From Leucothrix pacifica (GTDB taxonomy: Bacteria > Pseudomonadota > Gammaproteobacteria > Thiotrichales > Thiotrichaceae): a DNA stretch of 48,179 nucleotides. The stretch is taken from NCBI RefSeq assembly GCF_003172875.1, contig NZ_QGKM01000022.1, forward strand, positions 1-48,179. The letters are read 5' to 3'. Numbering within the stretch: the stretch's first letter is position 1; each line of letters begins with the position of its first letter. Below the pieces are notes generated by a model. That model had not been told where the DNA came from and ran no database searches. It worked only from the letters and a program-made list of their open reading frames with translations. The translations under genes were made by a program, and so were the position numbers. Below, one piece after another: positions 17,144-25,046 of the stretch.

Positions 17144-18166
17144 TTATTCCATTCGGGATTTGCTGCGCTCATTCGCCTGTTCACGCACAAATTTCGGGAC
17201 CAGATAGCCAGCAACGCGAGCGCTCAATGCCTCACGAAGTTGCTGAGCCTCCTCTTCCGGCACATCAAAATGAGCAGCACCTTGCACTTTATCCAATAAG
17301 TGCATGTAGTAAGGTAGGACTCGGCATTCAAATAAACGCTGGCTTAAATGCTCAAGCACTTCAACGTTATCATTAATTCCCCTGAGCAATACACTTTGAT
17401 TCAGCAAGGTTACACCGACATTCGCTAAATCATTCAGCGCAGATTCGACCTCTGCATCGATTTCCTGCGCATGATTACAATGAATCACCATGACTATTTG
17501 CAAACGACTCTGCTGCATCCAGCGCAGGCAATGCTCATCAATTCGCTGCGGAATCATAATCGGCAAGCGGCTGTGTAATCGCAGCGTCTTAACATGAGGA
17601 ATCGAGGCTATGTCATCGCATCGTTGAGATAGGACTTTGTCATTCATTGTGAGCGGGTCTCCACCGCTAAGAATCACCTCAGTAATGCTGTTATCAGCAG
17701 CAATATACTGCAATATCTCCTGCCAATGCTGCGCTGAAATCTGATGCTCCTGATAAGGGAAGTGACGCCTGAAGCAATATCTGCAATGAATGGCACAACT
17801 ACCGTTGAGTACTAATAACACACGCCCATGATACTTGTGCAACAAGCCCTGTACAGGTGTAAATTCGGCTTCCTCTAAAGGATCTGACACATAGCCAACC
17901 GTCTCATGTAGTTCTGCCGCCTGTGGCAAGGCCTGCAGTAATAAAGGATCTTGTAAATCACCACTGACGACCCTCGAAAAATACGGCCTTGGAATACGCA
18001 GTGGAAACTGACCACAATCCGCTTTTAGCGTGTCACGATCATTTCCCTTGAGATTCAGCAGATCACACAACTCTTCAGGGTCACGTAATAGATTGGAGAG
18101 TACCTGTTTCCACTCAGGTGTCGCAGTGGATGTCAGATGGGAATTAATTGGAATGATATTGGTCAT
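17144..18166 (-). CDS. epmB: EF-P beta-lysylation protein EpmB (lysine 2,3-aminomutase-like)
   Basis: Radical-SAM, PLP-dependent enzyme that converts (S)-alpha-lysine to (R)-beta-lysine for modification of elongation factor P by EpmA. The CX3CX2C cluster motif is visible in GSCAIHCRYCFRRHFPY. Other segments, such as DPLEEAEFTPVQGLLHKYHGR, LSGGDPL, LRLHSRLPI and LNQSVLLRGINDN, align closely with E. coli EpmB. The ATG at 18166 gives 340 residues against 342 in E. coli, and its N-terminus (MTNIIPIN) aligns well; the frame continues to 18334 but that extension has no counterpart. In many gammaproteobacteria epmB flanks efp; neither efp nor epmA is nearby here. Confidence 0.96.
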   Translation of the reverse strand: MTNIIPINSHLTSTATPEWKQVLSNLLRDPEELCDLLNLKGNDRDTLKADCGQFPLRIPRPYFSRVVSGDLQDPLLLQALPQAAELHETVGYVSDPLEEAEFTPVQGLLHKYHGRVLLVLNGSCAIHCRYCFRRHFPYQEHQISAQHWQEILQYIAADNSITEVILSGGDPLTMNDKVLSQRCDDIASIPHVKTLRLHSRLPIMIPQRIDEHCLRWMQQSRLQIVMVIHCNHAQEIDAEVESALNDLANVGVTLLNQSVLLRGINDNVEVLEHLSQRLFECRVLPYYMHLLDKVQGAAHFDVPEEEAQQLREALSARVAGYLVPKFVREQANERSKSRME

Positions 18167-18336
18167 AGCCACACGCACAGCTGATAAGTGCCTGTATTTT
18201 GCATGATTCATCCACAAATATCTAGCACCCAACCTTTGCTGTTTTTGTGGCCTGAAACATGAGGATATCTTGCATCGATTGTTGAGCAATGGCACTATGA
18301 ATTTATAATTATTATACAAAAAGAGATCATTCACGC

Positions 18337-19053
18337 ATGCCTACACGTTGGCGACGTTACCTGCTACCACTCACTCTACTGTCAATACTTCTTCCTGTTA
18401 CTGCTCACGCTACAACACCTCAGTGGGATCATAAGTGGCGCTGTGGAAAAGAAATTCAGATAAAAAAAAGTCATATCCAATACCTGAAGCGCAAAAAACT
18501 GATTCAGGCGTACCGGTTGAATGGCAAAGCACTGCCACTGCTTATGTCGGAAGATTATGCCGGCTCAGGATTAATACTTTATACCCGGCTAAATCATCGC
18601 TGGCGGGCTTACCCAATTGCCAATGCCAGTATTTCAATGGGTGTTTACAGTACCGCCTCGCATTTTCGCATCGCCATTTTTGGGATGAGCCGCTACCACC
18701 GCCTGAGCATGGTCAATATCAAGAATCAATTGCGTCATGTCAGCTGCAATATCTTGCCATTACCCAATGAGATTAAATCAGAAGATACACAGTTTCTTAG
18801 CATTCAAGACTTCAATGTACTTCCCAGTGGCACAGGACAACTTTTAGGGGCTTCCTATGACTTCAATAAGGCTGAGAGCAGCAAGTTGCGTTGGTTCCGC
18901 TATCACACTCACAACTGGGGATATCGTTGGGATAAACCAGGGCCGATTCGGGCACCTAAAAAAGGGACAAAACTAAAAGGTTCTTTTTACCGGACACAGA
19001 TGTTCCCGGCCCCTGACTGGCTTACCAACAGCCTCTTCAAACAAGCCCGCTGA
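18337..19053 (+). CDS. Hypothetical secreted protein
   Basis: 238 residues that I do not recognise. A Sec signal peptide is clear (RRYLLPLTLLSILLPVTAHA), so the mature protein is periplasmic or secreted. The mature part is basic and rich in Tyr, Trp and His (HRWRAYPIANAS, RWFRYHTHNWGYRWDKPG) and has two Cys residues (WRCGKE and HVSCN) that could form a disulphide. It has no membrane helix. It diverges from epmB and is followed by a structured leader for the HupE gene. Function unknown. Confidence 0.72.
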   Translation: MPTRWRRYLLPLTLLSILLPVTAHATTPQWDHKWRCGKEIQIKKSHIQYLKRKKLIQAYRLNGKALPLLMSEDYAGSGLILYTRLNHRWRAYPIANASISMGVYSTASHFRIAIFGMSRYHRLSMVNIKNQLRHVSCNILPLPNEIKSEDTQFLSIQDFNVLPSGTGQLLGASYDFNKAESSKLRWFRYHTHNWGYRWDKPGPIRAPKKGTKLKGSFYRTQMFPAPDWLTNSLFKQAR

Positions 19054-19062
19054 CGCTGGTCG

Positions 19063-19111
19063 GCTGTAGGGGCGCGTGATAGACTCGCGCTTAATCTTTA
19101 TGAGCTACAGC
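19063..19111 (+). promoter_or_regulatory. Nested hairpin in the leader of the HupE gene
   Basis: An outer 7-bp stem GCTGTAG/CTACAGC (19063-19069 with 19105-19111) encloses an inner 5-bp GC stem (19072-19076 with 19086-19090). The structure ends 7 bases before the AGGAG ribosome-binding site (19118-19122) of the HupE gene. It could be a terminator of the upstream gene or a cis-regulatory leader. There is no T-tract, which argues against a simple terminator. No known riboswitch consensus was recognised. Confidence 0.4.
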
Positions 19112-19129
19112 TTAATCAGGAGTGAAAGC

Positions 19130-19723
19130 ATGGAACGTATGATGAGAAATACGGGCTGGATAATCGCACTATTGTTGCTCAGCGCAACAAGTGTATTTGC
19201 ACACAGTGGTGAAGGCGTGACAGGTGGCTTTATCAGCGGAGCACTTCACCCGCTTGCAGGACTAGACCATGTTACAGCCATGGTCGCTGTCGGTATTTTA
19301 GGTGCCTTTTTAGGTCGCCCAGCCATTTGGGTGCTGCCCGTTGTTTTCCCATTGGTAATGGCATTGGGTGGCATTATGGGAATTATGGGTATCCCGGTCC
19401 CGGCGATTGAAACAGGTATCGCAGTATCATCCGTTGTACTTGGATTAATGATCCTTCTGGCACTCAAGCCACCGCTGTGGATCGCAGCCCTGATTGTCGC
19501 AGCCTTCGCTGTTTTTCACGGCCATGCGCACGGAACAGAACTCCCTAATGCCGCTAATGCACTGTCATACAGCGTTGGTTTTGTCATCGCAACGGGCCTG
19601 CTTCACCTCGCTGGTATTCTTATCGGTGAACTTATTCGCTGGCCTGCTGGTCTGATTATCGCACGTGGTATTGGTGGACTAATTGCCTTAGCCGGTGTCG
19701 GTTTTTTAACAGGTACGTTATGA
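19130..19723 (+). CDS. HupE/UreJ family metal permease
   Basis: Inner-membrane protein of about 197 residues with a cleavable signal peptide (NTGWIIALLLLSATSVFA) and 5-6 helices. The family metal motif HPLAGLDH is near the mature N-terminus, and HGHAHG lies mid-protein. HupE/UreJ proteins move nickel or cobalt for hydrogenases, ureases or cobalamin. The ATG at 19130 is chosen because AGGAG lies 7 bases upstream; a longer frame exists to 19076. It overlaps the next gene by 4 bases (ATGA). No urease or hydrogenase gene is in the window, so the metal's destination is not known. Confidence 0.9.
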   Translation: MERMMRNTGWIIALLLLSATSVFAHSGEGVTGGFISGALHPLAGLDHVTAMVAVGILGAFLGRPAIWVLPVVFPLVMALGGIMGIMGIPVPAIETGIAVSSVVLGLMILLALKPPLWIAALIVAAFAVFHGHAHGTELPNAANALSYSVGFVIATGLLHLAGILIGELIRWPAGLIIARGIGGLIALAGVGFLTGTL

Positions 19724-20325
19724 CAAAACAGATGATGGCCAGACTTACTTTAGTCTTATGCTGCCTACTTCCGGTAGTCAGTTTTGCTGCCGGAACAAAC
19801 TTTTTTATACAAGGTTTGTCTCACCCGTTAATGGTGCCGGCACACCTCATTGTGACTTTCTCATTAGGCCTGTTATTGGGCCAACAGGGATGGAAGCATA
19901 TGGGTATTGTTCTACCATTCTTTATCCTCGTGATTGGTGCATCGTTAGTTATGACGCGTCACTACAATCCAAGCTGGAATAGTGAAGCGATCTTATTGCC
20001 CTTAGCAGCTATCACAGGCGTTTTAGTGATTTTAAAACTACAACTCCATTGGATAATCACCGTAGTACTGGCAGCAGCGGCAGCCGTCGTCATTGGTCTG
20101 GACTCAGCAGTTCCGATGATTCCCGGTCTGCAAGCTCGTAAGATCTACGCCAGCCTCGCAGGTAGCGGTCTGACTGTATTTGGCCTACTGCTGGTGATCA
20201 GCGTGATTGCCTGGAGTTTGCGCAACTTACTTCAGGGCATCGTGTTGCGCGTACTCGGTGCCTGGGCAACAGCCGGTGCAGTATTGGTGTTAACACTGTT
20301 ATTGGCCAACACAACCGCGGCATAA
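19720..20325 (+). CDS. HupE-like membrane protein with degenerate metal motif
   Basis: 201 residues with a signal peptide (LTLVLCCLLPVVSFAA) and about five helices. Its size and layout resemble the preceding HupE. Where HupE has HPLAGLDH this protein has SHPLMVPAH, so part of the motif is kept (two His), but the Asp next to the second His is lost, and there is no HGHAHG. I read it as a diverged paralogue that may form a hetero-oligomer with HupE; this is inference. It overlaps HupE by 4 bases and is followed 28 bases later by the DUF1007-like gene. Confidence 0.75.
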   Translation: MTKQMMARLTLVLCCLLPVVSFAAGTNFFIQGLSHPLMVPAHLIVTFSLGLLLGQQGWKHMGIVLPFFILVIGASLVMTRHYNPSWNSEAILLPLAAITGVLVILKLQLHWIITVVLAAAAAVVIGLDSAVPMIPGLQARKIYASLAGSGLTVFGLLLVISVIAWSLRNLLQGIVLRVLGAWATAGAVLVLTLLLANTTAA

Positions 20326-20353
20326 CGTAATAATAATTGAAGGACAGATTTTA

Positions 20354-20968
20354 ATGAGACTTACCCGCTTATCGCAGAAACTACTTTTAGTTGCTTCAGC
20401 GATGTTACTGACCGCGACTAACAGCTTTGCTGCAGGCTCAGCATTTCATTATAAACTTGACCTAACGGCTCGCCTTGTAACCACTGAATCAGCAGAGTTG
20501 ACCGCTGTTCAAATGAGTTGGCTCTATGATGAAGGCTTGTCGCAAACACTCATGGATGGTGAAGACTTATCAGACGAGAACCGAGCAGCTACACTGCAAA
20601 AACGCGCTAGTGATATTCTGAGTGGTTTGAAGGGTATGGATTACTTCACTACTTTAAAACTTGACGGTACTGAGTTGGCCTTGAGAGAAGTGACACAATA
20701 CAACCTGAACTTAGTTGAAGGTGCACGTCTGCAAATGAATTTAACCTTACCACTTGAGACATCGACTGCCATGCAGGGACACCAACTGGAGATCATTATT
20801 TCTGATGAAACCGCGGTTGGACTTGCAACCTTCGTAGATCCCAGCCACCTAAAACTTGATGAGCCTCTAAAGAGCAGCTGTAAGGCACCTACGATGACTC
20901 AATCACAAATGGGCATGATTGATTCGCACGTTGTCATGTCAGAAACAATGACACTGGATTGTCGGTAA
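20354..20968 (+). CDS. DUF1007-like periplasmic protein
   Basis: 204 residues with a signal peptide (KLLLVASAMLLTATNSFAA). The body resembles the DUF1007 family: an early beta strand (FHYKLDLTARLVTTESAELTAVQMSWLYDE), a central helix, and the later strand pattern ending in the CKAPTM/TLDCR Cys pair. DUF1007 proteins usually accompany nickel/cobalt exporters or permeases and begin their mature part with HPHVF; that His-rich motif is replaced here by SAFHYK. AGGA lies upstream of the ATG. It completes a three-gene metal-transport unit with the two HupE-type genes and is probably its periplasmic partner. Assignment moderate. Confidence 0.7.
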   Translation: MRLTRLSQKLLLVASAMLLTATNSFAAGSAFHYKLDLTARLVTTESAELTAVQMSWLYDEGLSQTLMDGEDLSDENRAATLQKRASDILSGLKGMDYFTTLKLDGTELALREVTQYNLNLVEGARLQMNLTLPLETSTAMQGHQLEIIISDETAVGLATFVDPSHLKLDEPLKSSCKAPTMTQSQMGMIDSHVVMSETMTLDCR

Positions 20969-20996
20969 CAAACAGCAACTCACGTCCTACAGAATA

Positions 20997-21431
20997 TCAC
21001 TCATAGACAGCCTTACCCGCGACAATGGGTGAGGCTTTCCAGAGCTTACTTTGCATTTCATCGTTACAATAACTCCACTTCGCCTCCCAGCGTGACGGAA
21101 AGTCTCTGTCGATAAAGGTGATATGAAAACGCCCCCAATAATGTGATGTCTCACCGTTTTGCGTCGGTCTTACAGTTGTACAGCGCTTTTCTGACTTATT
21201 CTGAACCCAATACCCTTCGTAAGTCCCACGGTTGGAATAGATACCCGCTAACCCTGCGAGATTGATCAAACCGACGTAGTGCTCACTGCGATAGCTCCAA
21301 ATCGCGGTAGGACCAATATCTGTTTCGTAAATAACCCGCCCAAAGTTACTATCCCAGACCTCATCAGCAACCACCGACTGACTGAAAACAACAGTACACA
21401 TGAGGACTATTAGTATTATTCTCTCTTTCAT
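20997..21431 (-). CDS. Hypothetical secreted protein
   Basis: About 144 residues, not recognised. The signal peptide is KERIILIVLMCTVVFSQSVVA. The mature part reads as a small beta-rich domain with many aromatic residues (VIYETDIGPTAIWSYR, GTYEGYWVQN) and two Cys (KRCTTV, SYCNDE). An upstream in-frame ATG at 21455 exists, but the 21431 ATG places the GGAGG box upstream and gives a normal signal peptide. It converges with the DUF1007-like gene, 28 bases apart. Function unknown. Confidence 0.7.
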   Translation of the reverse strand: MKERIILIVLMCTVVFSQSVVADEVWDSNFGRVIYETDIGPTAIWSYRSEHYVGLINLAGLAGIYSNRGTYEGYWVQNKSEKRCTTVRPTQNGETSHYWGRFHITFIDRDFPSRWEAKWSYCNDEMQSKLWKASPIVAGKAVYE

Positions 21432-21589
21432 AAGAACACCACACCTCCGACACATTACTTCTTAGTATAGTTTATAAGCATGTTTTTATTTGCTATCAAT
21501 TATTCATTTTCGTCTTATTTTTATTAGAAGTTTTACTAAACTATTGAATTCGCTTAGGCTGATAATAACCGCAACAGAGGGAGTTGACT

Positions 21590-22198
21590 ATGGATGAGAC
21601 CACATCATCAGTGAAAGCCGACAAAGCAGGCATTCTTCGTAAGCTATTTGATGTCAATGTAAAGCAAGAACCGATCTTTTATGAAGCGGCTGAAAAAGCC
21701 ATGGATCGCCTCAGCAATATCCAAACGGATGATGTACGCGGAACTGCCGCTTCACAAATAGAGCTACTCTCGCGTTTTTATGATTTATCATTATCGCAGG
21801 CGCAACGGAGTTTTCGCTGGGCTTTAATTGCGGGAATTGTTGGTTTTATATTTATGTTAGGCGCAATTGTCAGCATTTGGACCAACAATCAGGACTTTAC
21901 TATGGTGACTTTAGCCAGTGGTGTGGTGATCGAGTTCATCGCGACAATCAACTTCTACCTCTACAATAAAACGATTACGCAACTCACCTTATTTCAGGGA
22001 CGGCTGGAAATAACACAGCGTTTCCTTCTGGCAAATAGCTTGTGCGAAAGCTTGGGTGATGAATTGCGCGATACGACCAGAGCAGCCTTGATCAACAAGC
22101 TTTCCTCTACGCATTCAGCAGAGCCAGCCGAACCTATTGAACCTCACTTACTAGCCCGCAGAAGAGGCCATAGACACACGGAGGGTGGTGAGCATTGA
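21590..22198 (+). CDS. TRADD-N-associated two-transmembrane-domain protein
   Basis: 202 residues. After an N-terminal amphipathic region, two membrane helices occur (WALIAGIVGFIFMLGAIVSIW and VTLASGVVIEFIATINFYLY). The flanking pattern, FYDLSLSQAQRSFRWAL before the first helix and QLTLFQGRLEITQRFLLANSLCESL after the second, matches the 'cyanobacterial TRADD-N-associated TM' domain. In other genomes this domain is often linked to effector or conflict modules; here it stands alone with a short basic, His/Arg-rich tail. The ATG at 21590 follows GAGGGAG by 6 bases. No nuclease, NTPase or TIR-like partner lies next to it. Role unknown. Confidence 0.7.
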   Translation: MDETTSSVKADKAGILRKLFDVNVKQEPIFYEAAEKAMDRLSNIQTDDVRGTAASQIELLSRFYDLSLSQAQRSFRWALIAGIVGFIFMLGAIVSIWTNNQDFTMVTLASGVVIEFIATINFYLYNKTITQLTLFQGRLEITQRFLLANSLCESLGDELRDTTRAALINKLSSTHSAEPAEPIEPHLLARRRGHRHTEGGEH

Positions 22199-22301
22199 AC
22201 TGACTTAGCGATGACATCTTGAACTAATGCAGCTACAAAAAAACAGGCTACCAACACTAAGGTAATCTATTCGCGCGTTAAACACCTTTCTTCAGAACAG
22301 G

Positions 22302-22697
22302 TTACTCTTTAGCGTCTAACTCAGTCAGTGTTTCACGGGCACGTTCACAGACACTTTCTATATCAACAACCGCGAGCTCCAGCTCTTCACGCTGCAACTT
22401 TAATGTCTCCAGACGTTGCTCCATGATGTCCAGCAAATACAGGATTTGTTTTTTCTCACCATCAATCGGTTTGGAGTCATAGAGATCAAACATATCTTTG
22501 ACTTCTGCTAGTGTAAAACCAATGCGCTTACCCCGCAAAGTCAGCCGCAAACGCACTCTGTCTTTTTCATGATATATGCGACGGCTACCATCTCGCTCAG
22601 GCGCCAATAGACCGGATTCTTCATACAAACGAATCGCACGAGTCGTGACATCGAACTCTTTGGCCAGCTCGGAGATGGTGTATGTTTTATTGCTCAT
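22302..22697 (-). CDS. MerR family transcriptional regulator (LiuR-like)
   Basis: 131 residues: an N-terminal winged HTH (YTISELAKEFDVTTRAIRLYEESGLLAPER, then RIYHEKDRVRLRL) and a C-terminal dimerisation coiled coil. The HTH and the RGKRIGFTLAEVKDMFDLYD segment closely resemble LiuR, which controls branched-chain amino-acid/isovalerate catabolism in Pseudomonas and Shewanella. There are no metal-binding Cys residues in the effector region, which argues against a metal sensor. The ATG at 22697 has AAGGGA 7 bases upstream. No liu genes lie beside it; the ETF-QO gene about 14 kb away is at best a distant functional match. Confidence 0.85.
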   Translation of the reverse strand: MSNKTYTISELAKEFDVTTRAIRLYEESGLLAPERDGSRRIYHEKDRVRLRLTLRGKRIGFTLAEVKDMFDLYDSKPIDGEKKQILYLLDIMEQRLETLKLQREELELAVVDIESVCERARETLTELDAKE

Positions 22698-22793
22698 TAA
22701 TGTCCCTTGTGATTCGCCATTCGCGCTCCATGCTAATGAGGATTCAAGGCTTGCGCAAGTCACTGTAACAACAGATATAAATAACGGCATTCA

Positions 22794-22841
22794 CAAAAAC
22801 AAACTGGCAGCCAACCAAGGTGACTTGGTGACTGCCGGTTT
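22794..22841 (-). terminator. Terminator of the alginate lyase gene
   Basis: A long hairpin just past the lyase stop: the outer 10-bp stem pairs 22801-22810 with 22832-22841 (one wobble), and an inner CCAAG/CTTGG stem continues it. On the minus strand it is followed by TTTGTTTTTG. Position, length and T-rich tail support an intrinsic terminator. Confidence 0.85.
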
Positions 22842-22861
22842 GATACCTAATGACTACCTGC

Positions 22862-24766
22862 TTAAGGCAGTACTTCAATCTTCACATTAGAGAAGTCGAT
22901 ACCGTTATCTGGTGTATCTTTCTTCTTAGAAGATCCAAACGTCTTACTGTTCACATGGAATGCCAACATACCAAGACTCGTCACATACAAACCAACACGG
23001 AACGCAGAACCTCGCTTAGTACCCAAGGTTTTAGGCGTTGTGAAAGTGAATGTCGCTTTTAAGGTTTGGCCATCGCTCAATGCCTGAGATGGGAATGTCG
23101 CTCGTAAACCACGACCTGAACCACCCGACACCAAGCCAAGCCTGCCTGTTGAGAACTCTAAGGCGCTGCTATTGGTTGTGGTAACCCAGTTTGCATCCAG
23201 AGCATCCGCGCCATTGTCGCGTCCACCATCCGCAAAGCTATCATCAACAACCACACCGGGCATAGCCAGAGCAATCACCTCTTTCTCTATCAATTTGATC
23301 GGCGCTGCACCTGCAGGTGCTTCTGGTGGAGGATTATGTGAGTAGGCTAACTTATAGAAAATAACCTTATCAAAGTCAGTCTCAGGCGTTGGGCTGGTGT
23401 TATTCCCTGAGTAAGCACCCGCCTTAAAGAACATGAACTCATTCTCAACACTAAAACCACTACCACTCATATCGTATGGCTCAGCAACAACCTCGCTACC
23501 ATCATCACGTATAATTTTCAGGTGAAGCATTGGAATAATTTTGTCGCCGTCTTTCTTGCCCTTTACTTCAATCTCATAGCTGAAGCGCTCATCTAAAGCG
23601 ATACCATCTTCAGGATTCTTAGCTCGATCAGAGCGAGATCCAATGACTTCTACCCACTTTTCTTTCCCCACTTCCGGGTCATGTGCGAAGTAAATCGAAC
23701 CGTATTTGTTCTGTGGCAACTTGCGATAGTAAAGACGGATCGGCTCATCATTTTTCGCGTGAATCTGACCAATCGTCACACGACCTACCTGATAAACTTT
23801 ACCCAAACGCGTCACCTGATTGACTGACAAGGTTGCTTTCAGTACACCATCAACTCCGGCTGAGGCTGCTTGAGCAGACAATGGTGCTGATGAGAATACC
23901 CAGTTGTTTTTATTGGGAATACCACCTTCCAAACGAGTTTCTATGCTGTAGTCACCACCGCGTAACATACCGCGCAACTCGGTGCGTGTGTATTTGGTAT
24001 TCTTTGATGTTTTTGCGCCAGCCGGCGTCGAACGGAACACCATGCCACCCGTTGCAGGATCAGTATAGAAATAGCGAGGATCAGTCCAGCCTTCAGCGAG
24101 TTCTTTTTCATACACACTATCTGCTTTGCCATCACCATCATCATCCGCAGGAGTAGTGATATACCAACCTAACAGATCAAAGTTTTTTCCGGGTGGACGG
24201 TCTTTATGAAGGTTAAACACACCAGTGCCTTTGCGATCAGTGACAACGGCCTTTTCAGGTTTCTTTACCGGAGTACCACAACCATAAGCAACTAGCTCGA
24301 CCATACTATTCCTGTCGTTACTTTCGTTACCGTTACTGGTTAGTTTGATAAATTGTGCTTTGGTATCGTCAAAGTCATAAGGTTCTAACTCTAACGTTGT
24401 ACCACTGGATTTCTGTTTCGGTAATATCTCAGTGTAAGCCTTGCCGTCTGCCGAAGCCTCTACCCAGAACTCTGACCAACGGCTATCACCTTTGTGCCAG
24501 GCAATACTGATAGATTTCAGTGTTTGCACCGCACCCAAATCCAATACCACTGACTTGGGGTCGCCGGTTGATTGGTTGGACCAGCGTGAATCAGGGTCAA
24601 GGTTGCTATCAATAATATTTTCCGGGCCATGAGTCTCCTCATACAAGCCATCATCAGTAGCTGAGATAATTGTCAGCGGTGCATTACCATCACAAGCAGT
24701 ATTTGCGTAAACAGAACCTGCGCACAACATCAGGGCAAGTGATGTGGCAGTCGTAATATGATTCAT
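22862..24766 (-). CDS. Secreted alginate lyase: F5/8C (discoidin) domain plus PL7 catalytic domain
   Basis: 634 residues. Order: signal peptide (1-21), a discoidin/F5-8 type C carbohydrate-binding domain (about 30-165, with SRWSNQSTGDPKSVVLDLG), a PL7 alginate lyase domain (about 180-478), a Pro/Ala linker (about 479-490) and an unassigned beta-rich C-terminal domain (about 505-634). The three PL7 signatures are present: RTELR at 261-265, QIH at 334-336 and FKAGAY at 447-452, so the catalytic His and Tyr appear intact. It should cleave alginate by beta-elimination outside the cell or in the periplasm. GGAGG precedes the ATG. No other polysaccharide-utilisation genes (oligoalginate lyase, TonB receptor) are adjacent. 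Confidence 0.93.
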   Translation of the reverse strand: MNHITTATSLALMLCAGSVYANTACDGNAPLTIISATDDGLYEETHGPENIIDSNLDPDSRWSNQSTGDPKSVVLDLGAVQTLKSISIAWHKGDSRWSEFWVEASADGKAYTEILPKQKSSGTTLELEPYDFDDTKAQFIKLTSNGNESNDRNSMVELVAYGCGTPVKKPEKAVVTDRKGTGVFNLHKDRPPGKNFDLLGWYITTPADDDGDGKADSVYEKELAEGWTDPRYFYTDPATGGMVFRSTPAGAKTSKNTKYTRTELRGMLRGGDYSIETRLEGGIPNKNNWVFSSAPLSAQAASAGVDGVLKATLSVNQVTRLGKVYQVGRVTIGQIHAKNDEPIRLYYRKLPQNKYGSIYFAHDPEVGKEKWVEVIGSRSDRAKNPEDGIALDERFSYEIEVKGKKDGDKIIPMLHLKIIRDDGSEVVAEPYDMSGSGFSVENEFMFFKAGAYSGNNTSPTPETDFDKVIFYKLAYSHNPPPEAPAGAAPIKLIEKEVIALAMPGVVVDDSFADGGRDNGADALDANWVTTTNSSALEFSTGRLGLVSGGSGRGLRATFPSQALSDGQTLKATFTFTTPKTLGTKRGSAFRVGLYVTSLGMLAFHVNSKTFGSSKKKDTPDNGIDFSNVKIEVLP

Positions 24767-25046
24767 TCCTCTCCTCCGAAAATCATTTACAGGGCGATAA
24801 GCCGCAGCCAGCTAATACACTAGAATTTATAATAATATGTTAGAGGATTCGTTAAAATTAGTTTTTGGGTACTAAGTAAATGATTTCCGCAGGTAAACCG
24901 GTGATAGTCCTACTTAAGGTGCAACTGAAGCAACAATCTGGTTGCTCGTTATTTTACATACAATCTAACTTTCCAACATTTAATTCTCAAAAACAAAGCC
25001 GACTGCGCTACCATTGACCACCCTATTCATTGACTCGTGAGCCACC

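Noticed and set aside
22302-22790. 162-residue version of the MerR regulator
   Set aside because: The extra 31 N-terminal residues precede the AAGGGA box and the HTH start; the ATG at 22697 fits family length.
23833-24156. 107-residue plus-strand frame inside the alginate lyase gene
   Set aside because: It is a shadow of the PL7 domain on the other strand with no signal of its own.
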